Shown: piece by piece, positions 6,946 through 9,449 of the stretch
Layout: every line of letters begins with the position of its first letter
Numbering within the stretch: position 1 is the first letter of the stretch
Assembly (NCBI GenBank): GCA_033763355.1
Contig: JANRKT010000159.1
Span: 1 to 9,449 of the forward strand
Origin: JANRKT01 sp033763355
GTDB taxonomy: Bacteria; Bacteroidota; Bacteroidia; Chitinophagales; Chitinophagaceae
Direction: 5' to 3'
Length of the DNA: 9,449 nucleotides
Notes under the pieces: model-generated
The model's database searches: none
What the model saw: only the letters and a program-made list of their open reading frames with translations
What the model was told of the DNA's origin: nothing
Position numbers and translations under genes: made by a program

Positions 6946-8193
6946 TCAGGCGACAAACCTCCCCAGCTTCAGAAAATCAACCGGCAGTTTTGTTTTCCCT
7001 TCCATAGCAAGGTCTGCTAATATTTCACCCACTACAGAAACAAATTTAAAACCATGCCCGCTGAAACCACATGCAATGGTTACATCTCCGTTGTAACCGG
7101 GCAGGTGGTCAATAATAAAGTTTTCATCTTTACTGTAAGTGTATAAGCAGGTTTTAAATTCAAGCAGCTCACCATTTGCAGCGGGAAGATATTTCTGTAA
7201 TGCGTAACGTATGTCCTCTTCATCTTCTTTAGAAATATTCCTGTTCACATTATCGGGGTCGTTTTCAGCACCGGGAAAATGATGTGCTACCTTTAATCCC
7301 GCCGGGCCATCAAAACGGTCATTCGGCAACATGGGGAAACCGTAGTAAACGCCCCGATCTTCATCGGCAATCACCCAGCATGGAAAATTTTCTAATGAAA
7401 ACAGCGCAGGCTTCAATGGTTTCATCCATGCCACAATTTGCCTTGTTACTTTAAGCTGCGGTTTTAATTGCGGCGCCAGTTTCCCTGCCCATGCACCTGC
7501 AGTAACAACCAGTTTTTTGCAATAAAAAGTTTCTTTGGAAGTAACAACCTTTATGTGTTCTTTTTCTTTTTTCCAGTCCAGTACTTTTTCATTTGTCCTG
7601 ATGGAAGCGCCATTTTTTACGGCTTCGGCAATATAAGTGCTGATGGCTTTTTCAGGTGTTATAAAACCTGCGGCGGATTCAATAAAACTGGTAAAGCCTT
7701 CAGGAAGTTTAAATTGCGGAAATTGTTTTGATGATTGCCCCGGCGAAAGATGATGCAGCGGGATATGATGCAGTGATGCGGCATGGGTTGTGCCTTTTAA
7801 AACAACATGCCCCGGTTTGCCATGGTAAAGCAACCCTGTTTCATGATATAGCTGTATCCCGGTTTTTTCTTCAATCTGCCTCCAGTTGTAATACGCCCTT
7901 TCAAGCAGGGGCACATAATCGGGGTGTTCAAAATAGGCTTTGCGTATAATACGGCTCTGACCGGCATGGGAACCTTTTTCATGAGGCACATTAAATTGTT
8001 CAAGCCCCAGCACTTTATGGCCCCGGGCTGCAAGAAAATAACAGGCTGATGCCCCCATTGAACCGGCGCCAATTACAATAACATCATACTGGTTCTTCTG
8101 AAGAGCCACCATAGTATTTTGGGGTTTTGATCCATCATTGCCTGCAACCAAAGGCAGGCTCAGTGCTGAAGTGAGAAATTCCCTTCTTTTCAT
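6946..8193 (-). CDS. Tat-exported FAD-dependent oxidase, monomeric sarcosine oxidase / N-methyltryptophan oxidase family
   Basis: A 415-residue flavoprotein of the DAO/MSOX family, which oxidises N-methyl or other secondary amines with O2, giving H2O2. The dinucleotide-binding motif is 'VIVIGAGSMGASA' (38-50). By comparison with the known monomeric sarcosine oxidase, the equivalents of its functional residues are present: Arg81 and Arg84 in 'SRIIRKAYFEHPDYVPL', Tyr283/284 in 'VYYGFP', Lys301 and His305 in 'GLKVAHHF', Cys349 in 'KTCLYTYSKDENFIID' (the covalent FAD attachment site) and Lys383 in 'CGFSGHGFKF'. The N-terminus, MKRREFLTSALSLPLVAG, is a twin-arginine signal, so the folded enzyme is probably exported to the periplasm. 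An internal Met28 could give a cytoplasmic form. The protein is about 28 residues longer than cytosolic relatives, which fits the signal. A 50-codon membrane protein gene ends 6 nt upstream, implying co-transcription. The stop lies 22 bp from that of the convergent radical SAM gene, with no clear terminator between. Confidence 0.92.
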   Translation of the reverse strand: MKRREFLTSALSLPLVAGNDGSKPQNTMVALQKNQYDVIVIGAGSMGASACYFLAARGHKVLGLEQFNVPHEKGSHAGQSRIIRKAYFEHPDYVPLLERAYYNWRQIEEKTGIQLYHETGLLYHGKPGHVVLKGTTHAASLHHIPLHHLSPGQSSKQFPQFKLPEGFTSFIESAAGFITPEKAISTYIAEAVKNGASIRTNEKVLDWKKEKEHIKVVTSKETFYCKKLVVTAGAWAGKLAPQLKPQLKVTRQIVAWMKPLKPALFSLENFPCWVIADEDRGVYYGFPMLPNDRFDGPAGLKVAHHFPGAENDPDNVNRNISKEDEEDIRYALQKYLPAANGELLEFKTCLYTYSKDENFIIDHLPGYNGDVTIACGFSGHGFKFVSVVGEILADLAMEGKTKLPVDFLKLGRFVA

Positions 8194-8199
8194 AACATT

Positions 8200-8352
8200 T
8201 CAAAGCAGGAACCGAATTTCATTAAGCAGCCGGTTGTTTTCTTTCAGAAAGAAAACGGTTTCACGTGCTTTTTGATGTTTTAAATACCGGAGGCTTACAA
8301 TTAAAAGTAATGTTGAAAGAAACAGTATGGCAGAAATGAGCAATGTAACCAT
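8200..8352 (-). CDS. Small single-pass membrane protein (50 aa), function unknown
   Basis: Reading the - strand from ATG 8352 gives MVTLLISAILFLSTLLLIVS followed by a 30-residue tail, ending in TGA at 8200. Residues 3-20 form a strongly hydrophobic helix. Residues 22-30 are basic (Arg22, Lys25, His26, Lys28, Arg30), so by the positive-inside rule the tail should face the cytoplasm. The tail segment 'FFLKENNRLLNEIRFLL' is amphipathic with Leu/Phe spacing suggesting a short coiled coil. The frame upstream is open for 15 more codons but has no other ATG or GTG start. The stop is 6 nt before the ATG of the Tat-signal FAD oxidase in the same direction, which suggests one transcript. I do not recognise the family. 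The ordered layout (hydrophobic helix, basic hinge, amphipathic helix) and tight spacing argue for a real gene, but a chance frame cannot be excluded. Confidence 0.6.
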   Translation of the reverse strand: MVTLLISAILFLSTLLLIVSLRYLKHQKARETVFFLKENNRLLNEIRFLL

Positions 8353-8587
8353 AGCGGTGATTTTAGTACATGTTGGGAATAATGCCCCGCAAAGGGATTA
8401 TTTTCTGCCTGAAGTTAAGAAAAAGAATAAAAACCCAGTGCGGCGAGACCTGGCTGGCACAATAAACAGGCAAAAGGCCGGTTGTAAAATGATATGTAAA
8501 CCTGGCGGTTTCCTGCAGCAGATTTATATTTTTAAAAACCTTTTATAGACCCCGGCATGTTTAGGTTATAGGTTTTATCATTATAAA

Positions 8588-8618
8588 AAAACATTCCTGC
8601 ATCAGACAGGAATGTTTT
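8588..8618 (-). terminator. Rho-independent terminator of the nucleoside transporter gene
   Basis: Perfect 12-bp stem, AAAACATTCCTG (8588-8599) and CAGGAATGTTTT (8607-8618), with the 7-base loop CATCAGA. On the - strand the stem runs into a T tract (complement of the A run 8585-8591). No T tract follows on the + strand, so it acts for leftward transcription, 212 nt after the transporter stop and before the leftward oxidase genes. Confidence 0.85.
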
Positions 8619-8787
8619 AAAAAAATCAGGGCCATAACCAAAGTACCCTAAATAAGGATGGGTTTAATGAAGCTGATGGTGTAAAAGCATTTTAACGGCT
8701 TCTGTTTACAGCAATTAAGTAATGCAATTATTCTTTTATCATATGTAGAGGATAAAATTTTTGTATGGTAGAAATTTAACCGGCCGC

Positions 8788-8811
8788 TTGTATAGATTTT
8801 ATACTACACAA
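8788..8811 (-). repeat. Imperfect inverted repeat just after the transporter stop codon
   Basis: TTGTATAG (8788-8795) and CTACACAA (8804-8811) around an 8-base AT-only spacer. In the - strand transcript the arms pair over eight positions with one G-U pair. It lies 19 nt past the transporter TGA, has no T tract and is AU-rich, so it is a possible mRNA 3' structure rather than the terminator. Confidence 0.3.
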
Positions 8812-8830
8812 AACTCATGCGAAGGTTGTT

Positions 8831-9449
8831 TCATCTCAATGCCCCGGCAATACATCCGCACATCAGGCATGCAATGGTGCCGCCGATAAGTGCTTTAAAA
8901 CCCAGTTCAGTAAGGTTCTTCCGCTGGTTAGGGGCCAGTTGACTGATACCGCCTATCTGTATGCCGATGGAAGCGAAGTTGGCAAAACCGCTTAATGCAT
9001 AGGTTGTAATTAAAACTGATTTGGGATTGGTGATTTCATTATTGTTGAGCATACCGCTGAAGGAGAGATAAGCATTAAATTCATTCAGTATGGTTTTTTC
9101 CCCCAGCAATTGCCCCACTTTCAGCATGTCTGCACTGTCAACGCCTATTATCCATGCAACGGGTGAAAAAATATAACCCAGCATCATCTGGAAGGACAAT
9201 GCCTTATAAGGTGTATTGGCTGCAATTACATCATTCAGGCTGGTCCAGTCGCCGATTTTAAACAGTAAATAATTAAGCACAAATATCAGCGCTGTAAATG
9301 CAAGCAGCATGGCGCCAACATTTACGGCAAGTTTTAAACCATCAGTTGTGCCCATTGATAATGCATCAAGAAAGTTGTCGCCTAATTTTTGTTTGGGGAT
9401 TTTTACTGAAGTATTTACCTCTTCTGTTTGCGGAAAGAGTATTTTGGAA
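8831..9449 (-). CDS. Concentrative nucleoside transporter (CNT, NupC-type), C-terminal part
   Basis: The frame stays open to the right window edge, 31 codons beyond an internal ATG at 9355, so the gene is cut at its 5' end. 205 residues are visible (first Ser = 1). 'SKILFPQTEE' (1-10) matches the conserved 'AK...PETE'-like segment of the family. It is followed by membrane helices, e.g. 'LKLAVNVGAMLLAFTALIF', 'GYIFSPVAWIIGV' and the final 'ALIGGTIACLMCGCIAGAL'. 'LLGEKTILNEFNAY' (114-127) and 'YALSGFANFASIGIQIGG' (150-167) are the hallmark CNT motifs. Glu123, Asn157 and Ser160 correspond to nucleoside-contacting residues in the Vibrio cholerae CNT structure. The family imports nucleosides across the inner membrane with Na+ or H+. 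The specificity is not readable here because the N-terminal half is missing. Confidence 0.93.
   Translation of the reverse strand, partial: SKILFPQTEEVNTSVKIPKQKLGDNFLDALSMGTTDGLKLAVNVGAMLLAFTALIFVLNYLLFKIGDWTSLNDVIAANTPYKALSFQMMLGYIFSPVAWIIGVDSADMLKVGQLLGEKTILNEFNAYLSFSGMLNNNEITNPKSVLITTYALSGFANFASIGIQIGGISQLAPNQRKNLTELGFKALIGGTIACLMCGCIAGALR

Larger units (their letters stand above)
8353..8830. other. Intergenic region between miniprotein/oxidase genes and nucleoside transporter
   Basis: 478 bp with no convincing gene on either strand. A + strand frame at 8327-8548 overlaps the miniprotein antisense, lacks any recognisable motif and is not called. The part nearest 8353 should carry the promoter for the miniprotein and oxidase, but no clear TTTG/TAnnTTTG pair was found. 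The middle holds the transporter's terminator (8588-8618). The remaining 212 nt (8619-8830) would be the transporter's 3' untranslated region, with an imperfect hairpin at 8788-8811. Confidence 0.6.

Noticed and set aside
8327..8548. 73-codon + strand ORF
   Set aside because: It runs antisense to the miniprotein start and through non-coding sequence, with no motif and no ribosome-binding or promoter context.

Overview
The window looks like a chromosomal segment of a Bacteroidota bacterium, most likely a Chitinophagaceae-type member of the Chitinophagales (inferred). The grounds are a TonB-dependent receptor that follows a carboxypeptidase-regulatory-like domain, a LytS-type kinase paired with a LytTR regulator, a small 'MKxxTLTILL...ATAQ' outer-membrane beta-barrel protein, and start codons with no Shine-Dalgarno sequence. 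There are no rRNA, tRNA, CRISPR, phage or transposon sequences. Both ends cut through genes.

Left block (1-3949, + strand) is a compact apparent operon. It holds the C-terminal ~708 residues of a TonB-dependent outer-membrane receptor, then after 18 nt a four-helix membrane LytS-type sensor kinase, then after 1 nt a REC-LytTR response regulator. No SusD-like lipoprotein accompanies the receptor. The block ends at a strong hairpin (3970-4001) that can terminate transcription from both sides, because the next gene converges on it.

Middle block (4028-6923) is a divergent pair. A secreted outer-membrane beta-barrel protein on the - strand has a Lys-rich insert and a basic C-terminal tail, both carrying a CGxY motif. 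A cobalamin-binding-type radical SAM enzyme of unknown substrate lies on the + strand. The 361 bp between them holds two perfect inverted repeats and one weak Bacteroidota-type promoter candidate.

Right block (6946-9449, - strand) contains a sarcosine-oxidase-like FAD enzyme that keeps the known active-site residues but has a twin-arginine signal. A previously unlisted 50-codon membrane miniprotein sits 6 nt upstream of it. Further right is the 3' end of a concentrative nucleoside transporter gene, with a 212-nt untranslated stretch and its own hairpin terminator.

The most interesting items are the miniprotein/Tat-oxidase pair, the receptor fused by operon layout to its own two-component system, and the orphan B12-type radical SAM enzyme. 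None amounts to a demonstrably new system from sequence alone.
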